Below, in pieces: positions 46,292-54,626 of a DNA stretch of 64,000 nt (the stretch's first letter is position 1; every line of letters begins with the position of its first letter). The notes beneath the pieces are model-generated. The model worked only from the letters and a program-made list of their open reading frames with translations, searched no databases and was not told the DNA's origin. The stretch lies in assembly GCA_024639825.1 (NCBI GenBank), contig JAHEGH010000009.1:1-64000 (forward strand), in the 5' to 3' direction. Both the position numbers and the translations under genes were made by a program. The DNA is from Gammaproteobacteria bacterium. Its GTDB lineage: Bacteria; Pseudomonadota; Gammaproteobacteria; Steroidobacterales; Woeseiaceae.

Positions 46292-47059
46292 TTAAAGTCG
46301 GATTTCGACCTGGTTCTCGGCCAGGTAATGCTTGAGTTGCGGTATCGGGATCTCGGCGCTGTGAAACACACTGGCGGCCAGTGCGCCGTCGACGTGCGCC
46401 TCCTCGAATACGGAGAGAAAGTGCTCGCGCGCCCCGGCGCCGCCCGAGGCTATCAATGGAATATCGCAGACGGCGCGAACGGCAGCGAGTTGCGTACAGT
46501 CATAGCCTTGCCGTACGCCATCCTGGTTCATGCAGTTCAACACGATTTCGCCGGCACCACGCTCCTGGACTTCGCGCACCCAGTCCAGGGTCCTGCGCTG
46601 TGCAGCCTGCGTTTTCTCGGGGTCGCCAGTGTACTGGTAGACGAGCCAGTCGCCATCCTGAGTTTTGCTGTCAATCCCGATAACCACGCACTGAGTGCCA
46701 AAGCGTGTCGCGAGCTGGCCGATCAGGTCCGGGTTGGCCAGGGCAGGCGAATTGATCGATATCTTGTCGGCGCCCTTGTTCAGGACGTCTTCGGCGTCGG
46801 CAATGCTCTTGATACCGCCCGCTACGCAAAAAGGAATGTCGAGTAGTCTTGAGACGCGACTCACCCAGCTGCGATCGACTGTTCGGTCGTCGGGGCTCGC
46901 CGTAATGTCGTAAAAGACGAGCTCGTCGGCGCCTTCATCCCGATAGCGGGCCGCCAGATCCAGAATGTCGCCAACCACACGATGATTGCGAAACTGAACA
47001 CCCTTGACGACGACGCCGTCACGGACGTCAAGGCAGGGAATTATGCGTCGCGCCGGAAT
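46292..47059 (-). CDS. hisF: Imidazole glycerol phosphate synthase subunit HisF, AUU start
   Basis: The 255-aa (beta/alpha)8 protein has the HisF sequence throughout, including the N-terminal [10 protein letters not shown] with catalytic Asp11, Lys19, GIDSKT, and LNCMNQDG. No ATG, GTG or TTG exists before the first beta strand. The codon in the exact position of the E. coli start is ATT (47059-47057), preceded by a GGAGG site at seven bases. The first canonical start, GTG 46978, would delete 27 residues including Asp11. I therefore place the start at AUU. It overlaps hisA by 19 bp. HisF pairs with HisH to make IGP and AICAR. Confidence 0.92.
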   Translation of the reverse strand: MPARRIIPCLDVRDGVVVKGVQFRNHRVVGDILDLAARYRDEGADELVFYDITASPDDRTVDRSWVSRVSRLLDIPFCVAGGIKSIADAEDVLNKGADKISINSPALANPDLIGQLATRFGTQCVVIGIDSKTQDGDWLVYQYTGDPEKTQAAQRRTLDWVREVQERGAGEIVLNCMNQDGVRQGYDCTQLAAVRAVCDIPLIASGGAGAREHFLSVFEEAHVDGALAASVFHSAEIPIPQLKHYLAENQVEIRL

Positions 47060-47781
47060 GACGTCACCTCCGCTTCGGTTATCTCACCATCCAGTAGTGC
47101 ACGTCCGGTTATTGCAGCCGGCAGTCCGAGTTCGCGAAGCATCTCGAGGTCGTCGAGGTTGCGTACACCCCCCGACGCCTGCAGCTGCAGTGCGTGATAC
47201 CGCTGCAGGATCTCCGCATACAACGCGAAATTCGGGCCCGACATGGCGCCGTCACGCGCTACGTCGGTACACAACACGTGGATCGCGCCGGCATCACTGT
47301 AGGAATCGAGGCAGTCCCAGAGTGACAGGCCACTGTCTTCGGTCCAGCCGTGTGTGGTCAGGCGAGGCGTTCCGGCCTCATCGATTCTCACATCGAGCGC
47401 CAGAACCACGGAATCGCCACCGAACTCGGCAATCCATTCCTTAACGGACCCCGCCTCGTTGATAGCCACGCTTCCGACGACGCAGCGGGTCACCCCGTTG
47501 CGCAGCCAGCGCGCAACGTCCTGACGACGGCGAATCCCGCCACCCAGTTGAACCTGGAGGCCTGACTCACTCGCTATCTCGGCGACAATAGCAGCGTTTT
47601 TCTGGTCACCGGAGCGGGCGCCGTCAAGGTCTACGATGTGAAGGTCGTCTACATCCAGTGCGGAAAAGCGGCGTCCAATCGCGGCCGGGTCGCTGGAGTA
47701 CTCCGTGGTTTGCTCGAAGTCTCCCTTGAACAGCCGCACACACTTGCCATCCTTAAGGTCGATGGCCGGGATGATCCTCAT
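47041..47781 (-). CDS. hisA: ProFAR isomerase (HisA)
   Basis: The 246-aa protein begins [21 protein letters not shown] with catalytic Asp8, and matches the phosphosugar isomerase HisA in length and motifs. Start ATG 47781 overlaps the hisH stop by 4 bp and has a GGAG site eight bases upstream; an in-frame GTG at 47790 is less likely. Its 3' end contains the hisF start. Confidence 0.97.
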   Translation of the reverse strand: MRIIPAIDLKDGKCVRLFKGDFEQTTEYSSDPAAIGRRFSALDVDDLHIVDLDGARSGDQKNAAIVAEIASESGLQVQLGGGIRRRQDVARWLRNGVTRCVVGSVAINEAGSVKEWIAEFGGDSVVLALDVRIDEAGTPRLTTHGWTEDSGLSLWDCLDSYSDAGAIHVLCTDVARDGAMSGPNFALYAEILQRYHALQLQASGGVRNLDDLEMLRELGLPAAITGRALLDGEITEAEVTSFRRDA

Positions 47782-48377
47782 ACTGTCCACTCCAGAAAAT
47801 TGGAGAGAATTCGAGCGCCGGCTTGCGACGACCGTTCAGGATGAAACTGCGCGGCGACAAAATTCTCTTTACCCAGCATGGCCGAAAACGGCTCGGCGTG
47901 ACTCGCCGTCGCAATGGTGTGCTCCGACTCGGGAATGGCATAGCTGTGCACGAAGTAGAAGTGATCGCCAGATTCGATGCCGTCCAGGATCGGATGTGGA
48001 GCGGTGGGTCGGGTAGCGCACCATCCCATATTGGGGACGGGGAATGCATCGGCGACCGACAACTTCCGGGCCACGCCGGGAATGATACCCAGGCACTCGA
48101 CGTTGTCCTCTTCAGAACGCTCGCACAACAACTGCATACCGAGGCAAATACCGAGAACTGGCTGGCTGAGGTCTCGAATAACATCAACAAGATTCGACGT
48201 AGTGAGCCGCGACATCGCGTCGCGAGCGGCGCCCACGCCAGGTAACACCACACGGGCAGCCCCGCGGATTTTATCGGCGTCAGCTGTGAGTTCAGGAGTG
48301 ACATCGAGGCGTTCAAACGCACTGAGCAGGGACGTAATATTTGCGCCGCCGCTGTCGATAATAGCGACCTGCGTCAC
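47778..48377 (-). CDS. hisH: Imidazole glycerol phosphate synthase subunit HisH (glutaminase)
   Basis: The 199-aa class I glutamine amidotransferase has the nucleophile Cys in GICLGMQLLCE, and the His-Glu pair in QFHPERS. It supplies ammonia to HisF. The start is GTG 48377, whose first bases overlap the hisB stop (GTGA, 4 bp); longer upstream starts would lie inside hisB. Confidence 0.97.
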   Translation of the reverse strand: MTQVAIIDSGGANITSLLSAFERLDVTPELTADADKIRGAARVVLPGVGAARDAMSRLTTSNLVDVIRDLSQPVLGICLGMQLLCERSEEDNVECLGIIPGVARKLSVADAFPVPNMGWCATRPTAPHPILDGIESGDHFYFVHSYAIPESEHTIATASHAEPFSAMLGKENFVAAQFHPERSSQAGARILSNFLEWTV

Positions 48378-49447
48378 AGTGCACCTTTGGTTGACGGCAA
48401 CTCGGTGCCACTGCGTGTCATTGCCTGCCGAAGCGCTCGTCCTACTGCCTTGAAACATGCCTCGATCATGTGATGCGTGTTCTCGCCTTCTACCTTGATA
48501 TGCAGCGCGGCGCCGAGTGATTCGGCGAGTGAGCGGAAAAAGTGTTCCACCATCTCCGTTGAGAGCTCTCCCACGTTGTCGCGGGGAAAGTCGGCGGAAA
48601 ACTTGAATGCGGCGCGACCCGAGATATCGAGCGCAACCTGTGCCTCGCTTTCATCCATCGGCAAAAGAAACCCGTAACGACCGATGCCGTGCTTGTTGCC
48701 CAGCGCCTCCCGCAGGGCAGTGCCAATGCAAATAGCGGTGTCCTCCACAGTGTGGTGTTCGTCGACAACGAGATCACCCTCGCAGCTGACAGCCAGGCTG
48801 AAACCGCCGTGCTTGGCGATCTGCTCGAGCATGTGGTCGTAGAAACCGATGCCCGTGCTGATCACTGTATTATTCGCTGTGTCGAGATTAACCGTGGCTC
48901 GGATACGTGTCTCATTGGTGTTGCGTGCAACAGTGGATGTGCGATCCGAGTGACAGAGTCGCACGACAATTTGTGGCCAGGTTATGGCGTCATCGTGGTC
49001 GCAGTTGGTGAGAATTCCCTGCACGCCGATTCGGTCTGCCAGCTCCATGTCTGTCCCGCGGTCACCGATCACAGCCGAGGCAGACAGGTCGATCTTGTTG
49101 GCGGCCAGGTATCGGGTGAGGAGGCCCGTTCGGGGTTTTCGACATTCGCATTTATCCGCCGGCAAGTGGGGGCAGATGAATACCTCGTCGAACGCGATGC
49201 CCTGTGATTCGAACAGGCTCATCGTTAGTGCGTGTGGGGCGTCGAACTGCTCTTGCGGAAAGGCGTCGGTGCCAAGCCCGTCCTGATTGCTGATCATGAC
49301 GAAGCGATATCCGTGCTTTGCGAGTTCAAGGAGTGACGGGATAACGTTGTCGACAAGCCGCACCTTCTCTACGGCGTCAACCTGGAAATCATCCGGCTCG
49401 ACGATCAGTGTGCCGTCGCGGTCGATGAACAGAATCTTCTCAGCCAT
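48374..49447 (-). CDS. hisB: Bifunctional histidinol-phosphatase/imidazoleglycerol-phosphate dehydratase (HisB)
   Basis: This 357-aa fusion has an N-terminal HAD phosphatase (about 1-165) with FIDRDGTLI and the zinc-binding CPHLPADKCECRKPR segment, and a C-terminal IGPD domain (about 168-357) with the EQIAKHGGF and DEHHTVEDTAI metal motifs. It performs two steps of the pathway. The start ATG overlaps the hisC end by 8 bp. Confidence 0.97.
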   Translation of the reverse strand: MAEKILFIDRDGTLIVEPDDFQVDAVEKVRLVDNVIPSLLELAKHGYRFVMISNQDGLGTDAFPQEQFDAPHALTMSLFESQGIAFDEVFICPHLPADKCECRKPRTGLLTRYLAANKIDLSASAVIGDRGTDMELADRIGVQGILTNCDHDDAITWPQIVVRLCHSDRTSTVARNTNETRIRATVNLDTANNTVISTGIGFYDHMLEQIAKHGGFSLAVSCEGDLVVDEHHTVEDTAICIGTALREALGNKHGIGRYGFLLPMDESEAQVALDISGRAAFKFSADFPRDNVGELSTEMVEHFFRSLAESLGAALHIKVEGENTHHMIEACFKAVGRALRQAMTRSGTELPSTKGAL

Positions 49448-50510
49448 TGTTTGTGCCTTTCAGCGTGTCCAGCGCACGCAGCAATTGATCGTTCTCATCA
49501 GGGCTGCCAACCGATATACGCAGGCAATCGTCGAGAGCGCCACCGAAGTGCCGTAGCAACACGTTTTGTACCTCGCAGCGGCGCATCACGGTCGCGGCAT
49601 CAGTAAAGCGAACCAGCAGGAAATTGGCGTCGCTGGGCCAGATCTTAACAACGAAATCATAGTTGGCCAGGGCAACGACCAGGCGTTCGCGCTCAGCGAC
49701 GGTGTCCAGCACAGCCGCTTCGGCGAGCGCCAGCTGGTCATCCTGGAGAGCGTCCTCGACGCATTCGACGACCGGTGTGGCGAGCGCATAGGGCGCCTGC
49801 ACGGCGCTGAGGATGCGCACTATTTCAGGAGGGCCCGCCACAGCGCCGCAGCGCGCACCGGCGAAGCCGAGGGCCTTGGATAGCGTTCGTAGAACGAGCA
49901 GGTTCGTGTAACGACCCAGCAACTCAGTGACGGAAGGTTTATCGCCAAACTCGATATAGGCTTCGTCAACGACAATAGCGGAGGCGTCGCCACGTTCTGT
50001 CAGCAGACGTTCGAGTTCGTCGCGTGCGAGCACCGTACCTGTCGGGTTATTCGGGGAGCAGATAAATATCAGACGTGTCGAGTCTTTGCAGGCGGCGAGG
50101 ATTGCATCCACATCGATTGCGAAGTCGTGCTCGGCCAGAGTCTCGACCTCGATCAGGTCGGCTCCTTGTACCTCCGCATAATGACGGTACATGGAGAACG
50201 ACGGAGACGTCACGAGTACGCCGTCTTCGCCGGCCCTGCAAAAGGTGCGGATGACGAGGTCTATCGCTTCGCTGGAACCTCGCGTTACCAGCAGTTGGTC
50301 CGCACGGCAGCCGAAGCGGTTTGCCAGTGCTGTCTGCAGTTTCTGCGGACGAACCTCCGGGTAGCGATTAAGGGGGCGGCGAAAATTGCCGATCGTGCTG
50401 CGTCGCGGTGACTCGTTGGCATTCAGCCGAATCGTATTGTCAACCTGTTCAGCCGCATCATACGCGTGCATCGCCCGAAGCTCCGGTCGAACCAGTTTAG
50501 TGATACTCAT
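49440..50510 (-). CDS. hisC: Histidinol-phosphate aminotransferase (HisC)
   Basis: The 356-aa PLP aminotransferase has LNANESP at the N-terminus, SPNNPTG, and the PLP lysine in RTLSKALGFAGARCG. It follows hisD with a 4-bp ATGA overlap, giving coupled translation. Confidence 0.96.
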   Translation of the reverse strand: MSITKLVRPELRAMHAYDAAEQVDNTIRLNANESPRRSTIGNFRRPLNRYPEVRPQKLQTALANRFGCRADQLLVTRGSSEAIDLVIRTFCRAGEDGVLVTSPSFSMYRHYAEVQGADLIEVETLAEHDFAIDVDAILAACKDSTRLIFICSPNNPTGTVLARDELERLLTERGDASAIVVDEAYIEFGDKPSVTELLGRYTNLLVLRTLSKALGFAGARCGAVAGPPEIVRILSAVQAPYALATPVVECVEDALQDDQLALAEAAVLDTVAERERLVVALANYDFVVKIWPSDANFLLVRFTDAATVMRRCEVQNVLLRHFGGALDDCLRISVGSPDENDQLLRALDTLKGTNNG

Positions 50511-51811
50511 GAGCCGGCCCTAAGGCGGCGCGTCACGGCTGCGGCGTGGGCATCGAGTCCCTCAAGCCCGGCGAGGCTGACGACGGCATCGCCGAGATTC
50601 TCCAGTCCTTCGCGCGACAGCTCCTGCACGGTCATCTGCCGCATGAACTGATCGACGCCCAGACCGCTGTAGGTTCGTGCGAAGCCATAGGTTGGCAACA
50701 CATGGTTGGTACCGCTGCAGTAGTCACCAACAGACTCAGGCGTCCATTCTCCCAGGAAGATTGAGCCTGCATTGCGTAATTGCGGTAACAGGCTACGTGG
50801 TTCGGCAACCTGGAGGATCAGGTGCTCGGGCGCATAGTCGTTGCTTACGGCGATCGCTTCCGCTATGGAATCGACCACCAGGATTCGGGAACATCCCAAT
50901 GCCTCGGCCGCGATGTCTGCGCGCGACAGCATCTCGAGTTGCTCGTCGAGTTCCGTAACGACCTTCGCAGCGAGCTGAGCGGAGGTGGTCACCAGAATGA
51001 CTTGTGAATCGGTGCCATGCTCCGCCTGGGACAGCAGGTCCGAGGCAACAAACTCCGGGTTAGCATTTCCATCGGCCAGCACCAGCACTTCCGAAGGGCC
51101 GGCTGGCATGTCGATAGCAGCTCCTGATGGATCGCCACTGACCAGGGATTTTGCACTGGTCACCCATGCGTTGCCCGGGCCGAAGATCTTGCAGACCCGG
51201 GGTATGGACTCGGTCCCGTACGCCATGGCTGCGATGGCCTGAGCCCCGCCAACCTTGTAGATATCGCTTACCCCTGCGCGTGTTGCCGCAACAACAACAG
51301 CAGGGTCCGCTGTGCCATCCGAGCGTGGCGGTGTACACAGAACCCGAATCGGACAGGCCGCAATATCGGCCGGCACGGCCAGCATGATGGCGGCCGAGGG
51401 CAGGGGAGCCGTTCCGGCCGGAACGTACAGCCCCACGGCATCAATAGGGTGACTGTGCCGCTCACAAACCACACCGGGCATCGTTTCTATGCGTATCGAC
51501 GATGGCAACTGTGCACGATGAAAGCGGCGAACGTTGTCTATGGCGAGGTCAATGGCGGCCAGCTGTGGCGCCGACAACGTGTTCTGTGCGCGGTCTATTT
51601 CGTCCTGGCCGACTTTCAGCTCATTGAATGCGGCGCCATCGAACGTTTGGTTGAACTGACGCAGCGCGGCGTCCCCGCCCGCACGCACGGTGTCGATAAT
51701 CGCACGTGTATCGCGCCGAATCGCCGCATCCCCGGTCACAGCGGGACGCTGCAGGAGGGCGTCGCGTTCGGTAGCCGTAAGTTCCGACCAGCTATGGATA
51801 CGGATACTCAT
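50507..51811 (-). CDS. hisD: Histidinol dehydrogenase (HisD)
   Basis: The 434-aa protein begins MSIRIHSWSELTATER and contains the conserved GLYVPAGTAPLPS, AGPSEVLVLAD and LSQAEHGTDSQ motifs with zinc-binding residues. It oxidises histidinol to histidine in two steps. The ATG shares one base with the hisG stop (TGATG). Confidence 0.97.
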   Translation of the reverse strand: MSIRIHSWSELTATERDALLQRPAVTGDAAIRRDTRAIIDTVRAGGDAALRQFNQTFDGAAFNELKVGQDEIDRAQNTLSAPQLAAIDLAIDNVRRFHRAQLPSSIRIETMPGVVCERHSHPIDAVGLYVPAGTAPLPSAAIMLAVPADIAACPIRVLCTPPRSDGTADPAVVVAATRAGVSDIYKVGGAQAIAAMAYGTESIPRVCKIFGPGNAWVTSAKSLVSGDPSGAAIDMPAGPSEVLVLADGNANPEFVASDLLSQAEHGTDSQVILVTTSAQLAAKVVTELDEQLEMLSRADIAAEALGCSRILVVDSIAEAIAVSNDYAPEHLILQVAEPRSLLPQLRNAGSIFLGEWTPESVGDYCSGTNHVLPTYGFARTYSGLGVDQFMRQMTVQELSREGLENLGDAVVSLAGLEGLDAHAAAVTRRLRAGS

Positions 51812-52713
51812 CAGGCCAGCATCTTCTCGACCGGTAATACCAGCAACGAACTCGCCCCGGCCGCTTTCAGGTTTTCCAGCGTCTCCCAGAATACGTTTTC
51901 CCGGCAAACGGCATGAACGGCGACCTTGTCGTCGCTGCCATCCAGTGCGAGCACGGTAGGGGCCTCGGAACCGGGGAGAAGGTCACGAATTTCGGCAAGT
52001 GCCGACTTCGGGGCGTGCAGCATGATGTACTTGCTTTCACGAACCTGCAGTACTCCGTCAAGGCGTTGCAGAATCTTGTCGACGAGAGCCTGTTTCTCGT
52101 CCCCAAGCGGCTTCATCGTCTGGATGATGATGGCCTCGCTCTCCAGGAGTACCTCTTTCTCGACAAGGCCATTCGCCTTTAGCGTGCTGCCTGTCGATAC
52201 AAGGTCACATATGTATTCGGCACGCCCAAGCTTGGGTGCAATCTCGACCGCTCCGGAGAAGAATACAGCCTCCGCGTTGATGTCATTAGACTTAAGGTAT
52301 TCATTTAGAAGTCCAACGTAACTTGTTGCGATTCTTGTGTTTTCTAATGACTGAGGGCCTTCGAATGGCGTGTCCTCAGGTCCTGCCAGGGAAAGCCTGC
52401 AGTGCCCGAAATCGAGTTCAAACACGCGTTTGAACTGAGCGGACTGGCCGTCGGCCTCCCGGTTGAGGCGCTTTTCTTCAACGACGTTGAGTCCAACGAT
52501 GCCAAGGTCGCAGACGTCTTCGCTGACCAGCCCGGGAATATCATCGTCCCTCACCAGCAGAAGGTCGATTGGCATGTTTTCGCCATAGCAAATGAGCTGG
52601 TCCTTGCTCTTGGTGATTTTGAGGCCACAGCGTTCGAGCAAGTCGATTGAGTGATCGGTCAGGCGACCGGTTTTCTGCACCGCAATCTTGATGCGCTGCT
52701 CAGAGGGTTCCAT
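51811..52713 (-). CDS. hisG: ATP phosphoribosyltransferase (HisG), long form
   Basis: The 300-aa long-form HisG begins MEPSEQRIKIAVQKTGRL and has the DDDIPGLVSEDVCDLGIVG phosphoribosyl-binding region and a C-terminal histidine-binding domain (about 225-300) that gives feedback control without HisZ. It catalyses the first step of histidine synthesis. It starts 12 bp after the TrpR-family gene and is likely transcribed with it. Confidence 0.97.
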   Translation of the reverse strand: MEPSEQRIKIAVQKTGRLTDHSIDLLERCGLKITKSKDQLICYGENMPIDLLLVRDDDIPGLVSEDVCDLGIVGLNVVEEKRLNREADGQSAQFKRVFELDFGHCRLSLAGPEDTPFEGPQSLENTRIATSYVGLLNEYLKSNDINAEAVFFSGAVEIAPKLGRAEYICDLVSTGSTLKANGLVEKEVLLESEAIIIQTMKPLGDEKQALVDKILQRLDGVLQVRESKYIMLHAPKSALAEIRDLLPGSEAPTVLALDGSDDKVAVHAVCRENVFWETLENLKAAGASSLLVLPVEKMLA

Positions 52714-52724
52714 GGAGCTTGTCC

Positions 52725-53036
52725 TTAGTGTGAGGGGTGAATGCGATCGATGGCCGTACGGTAGCCGCCAGAGCCATCGGTCAGGCAGCGTGCTACGCGC
52801 CCGATGGTTGTAACGCTGACCCCCGTCAGGTCGTGAATTCTGCGATAGGGGAGCCCTTGTTCCAGGTATTCGACGACCTGCCAGCGATCGACGAGCGCCT
52901 GGAGTTCTGCGGGTGTGCAGAGGTCCTTGAAGAAATTGCGGCATTCATCGGCGCTCCTGAGGCTGATCACAGCGTCAAAAAGCGCGTCTTCGGCACGTGT
53001 CTGCTGGCGTTCGGATTCGTTGCGATTGGGTTTCAT
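52725..53036 (-). CDS. TrpR/YerC family repressor at the head of the his operon (HisR-like)
   Basis: This 103-aa protein has the TrpR-fold HTH: LFDAVISLRSADECRNFFKDL, then LQALVDRWQVVEYLEQGLPYRRIHDLTGVSVTTIGRVARCL. It belongs to the YerC/YecD branch of the Trp repressor family. Its place as first gene of the his operon, and a palindromic operator just upstream, suggest that it represses histidine genes with histidine or a pathway product as co-repressor. YerC-type regulators of histidine genes are known in other bacteria; the ligand here is inferred. Confidence 0.82.
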   Translation of the reverse strand: MKPNRNESERQQTRAEDALFDAVISLRSADECRNFFKDLCTPAELQALVDRWQVVEYLEQGLPYRRIHDLTGVSVTTIGRVARCLTDGSGGYRTAIDRIHPSH

Positions 53037-53045
53037 TGCCTTACC

Positions 53046-53069
53046 AATGTATTAACGCGTTAGTACATT
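53046..53069 (-). promoter_or_regulatory. Palindromic operator of the his operon
   Basis: A 24-bp palindrome with a single mismatched base pair is centred on ACGCGT; its core reads GTACTAACGCGTTAATAC on the minus strand. It resembles the TrpR operator pattern GTACTAnnnnnnTAGTAC. It ends ten bases before the regulator's ATG and covers the predicted transcription start, a good place for repression. Confidence 0.68.
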
Positions 53070-53093
53070 ATTACATTATTACGTCGAGTGCAA
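53065..53093 (-). promoter_or_regulatory. Promoter of the his operon
   Basis: On the minus strand, TTGCAC (53093-53088) is spaced 17 bp from TAATGT (53070-53065). The -10 lies partly in the palindromic operator. The adjacent repeat ATTATTACATTATTAC makes it AT-rich. Confidence 0.5.
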
Positions 53094-53144
53094 CTGGTTG
53101 ATCTTATTAGTTTCAGACGAATCCAAATAAAGTCTGGGAGTGGC

Positions 53145-53174
53145 TTGACTCGAATTCCCGATCCAACTTACACT
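53145..53174 (+). promoter_or_regulatory. Promoter of the SAM riboswitch-metB unit
   Basis: TTGACT (53145-53150), 18-bp spacer, TACACT (53169-53174). Transcription would begin close to 53181, immediately before the riboswitch P1 stem. Confidence 0.6.
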
Positions 53175-53182
53175 CCTTGAAA

Positions 53183-53293
53183 CTCATCGAGACCGGTCGA
53201 GGGATAGGCCCGACGACGCCGGGGCAACCAGCGGAACTAACCATTCCGAAAAGGTGCCAACTCCTGCGATGTCTACGGACATCGAAAGATGAG
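53183..53293 (+). ncRNA. SAM-I riboswitch aptamer
   Basis: The P1 stem is CTCATC (53183-53188) with GATGAG (53288-53293). Inside lie the conserved core GAGGGATAGGCCC, the GCCGGGGCAACC strand and AAGGTGCCAACTCCTGC, which form the SAM pocket of the SAM-I class. It sits in the 5' UTR of metB. Binding of SAM should lower metB expression. Confidence 0.92.
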
Positions 53294-53397
53294 GGTTACT
53301 GCAACACCGGTGACGGTGCAGGGCAGTAGAATCCCTCCCTTGCGGGCTTCGCAGGGTTCCGATGAGCAAAGACGGAACTATTTAGCGGAGACCGACA
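53294..53397 (+). promoter_or_regulatory. Expression platform between the SAM aptamer and metB
   Basis: Two hairpins follow the aptamer: TACTGC/GCAGTA around CACCG-GTGA-CGGTG (a GNRA-type loop), and CCCTTGCG/CGCAGGG. No U-run follows, so no intrinsic terminator is evident and control of translation (RBS GGAG near 53388) is more likely than termination. Confidence 0.5.
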
Positions 53398-54597
53398 ATG
53401 ACTTCCTCAGTAAGCAAAGCCACCAGCGCTGTTCGTGCGTCTATTGAATCTGATACGCAACATGGCGCGGTCGTACCGCCTTTGCACCTTTCCTCAAACT
53501 ACGCGTTCGCAGGGCTCGGTGAACCGCGGCAGTATGATTACACGCGCTCGGGTAACCCCACGCGGGACGCGCTCGCCGATGCACTTGCGGAACTGGAAGG
53601 TGGAGCGGGGGCGGTCGTCACCGCCTCGGGCATGGGAGCCCTGACGGTACTCACACAGTTCCTGTCGCCGGGTGACACGATTATTGCGCCGCACGATTGT
53701 TATGGTGGTACCTACCGACTCTTCGACCAGCAGTCGCAGAAAGGGCTGTTCAACGTCGAGTTCGTTAACCAGACCGAACTCGAGACGCTGCGCACCGTGT
53801 GTGCGGAGCTCCGGCCCAGGATTATCCTGACTGAGTCTCCGTCGAATCCGGTACTGCGTATTTCTGACCTGGCGGCGATCCGGAAAATAGCCACTGACTG
53901 TGGCGCTTTGTTTGCCGTGGACAACACGTTCCTGTCGCCCGCTTTGCAGAACCCGATCGACTTTGGTGCAGATCTTGTCATTCATTCAACCACCAAATAC
54001 ATCAATGGCCACAGCGACGTTGTCGGCGGCGCACTGGTTGCCGCGACTGACGAGCTCGCAGAGCAATGCGCGTACTGGGCCAATGTCATCGGCATCACCG
54101 GCGCGCCGTTTGATAGCTTCATGACCCTGCGTGGGATTCGCACGCTGTATCCGCGCATTCGGCAGCACCAGGAGAGCGCCGCACAGATCGCGGACGTGCT
54201 GTGTGAGCAGCTGAATGTCTCCAGGGTTTATTACCCGGGACTCGAAAGCCATCCGGGTCACGATATTGCGAAGCGTCAGCAACGCGGGTTCGGAGGAATG
54301 ATCAGCTTTGAAATTGATGGTGGTGAAGCGGCGGTACGTGCGTTCGTCGAGAACCTGGCGTACTTCTCGCTGGCCGAGTCACTTGGCGGTGTGGAGAGTC
54401 TCGTTTGCCATCCTGCCTCCATGACGCATGCGCCGGTTTCGGAGGAGCGCAAAGCGGCTGCTGGCGTGACCCCGACCTTGATTCGTCTTTCGGTGGGACT
54501 GGAAGCGGCGGAGGATCTCATTGAGGATATTCTGGGTGCGCTCGACGCTGCGCGTGCAGCGTCGACACTGACGCCTGTGGCGGCAGCCGCCTGCTAA
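53398..54597 (+). CDS. metB: Cystathionine gamma-synthase
   Basis: This 399-aa Cys/Met-metabolism PLP enzyme matches MetB: HGAVVPPLHLSSNYAF, YDYTRSGNPTRD, DNTFLSPALQNP, and the PLP lysine in HSTTKYINGHSDVVGG. It joins O-succinyl- (or O-acetyl-) homoserine to cysteine in methionine synthesis. The SAM riboswitch in its leader is consistent with that role. MetZ or MetC-like activity cannot be fully excluded. It converges with leuB. Confidence 0.92.
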   Translation: MTSSVSKATSAVRASIESDTQHGAVVPPLHLSSNYAFAGLGEPRQYDYTRSGNPTRDALADALAELEGGAGAVVTASGMGALTVLTQFLSPGDTIIAPHDCYGGTYRLFDQQSQKGLFNVEFVNQTELETLRTVCAELRPRIILTESPSNPVLRISDLAAIRKIATDCGALFAVDNTFLSPALQNPIDFGADLVIHSTTKYINGHSDVVGGALVAATDELAEQCAYWANVIGITGAPFDSFMTLRGIRTLYPRIRQHQESAAQIADVLCEQLNVSRVYYPGLESHPGHDIAKRQQRGFGGMISFEIDGGEAAVRAFVENLAYFSLAESLGGVESLVCHPASMTHAPVSEERKAAAGVTPTLIRLSVGLEAAEDLIEDILGALDAARAASTLTPVAAAAC

Positions 54598-54626
54598 GCG
54601 TTCCGGACGAGTTGCTGGCCGTGAGG

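Noticed and set aside
53065-53085. ATTATTAC repeat as a possible CRISPR or microsatellite
   Set aside because: Only two to three short units, part of an AT-rich promoter; no spacer structure.
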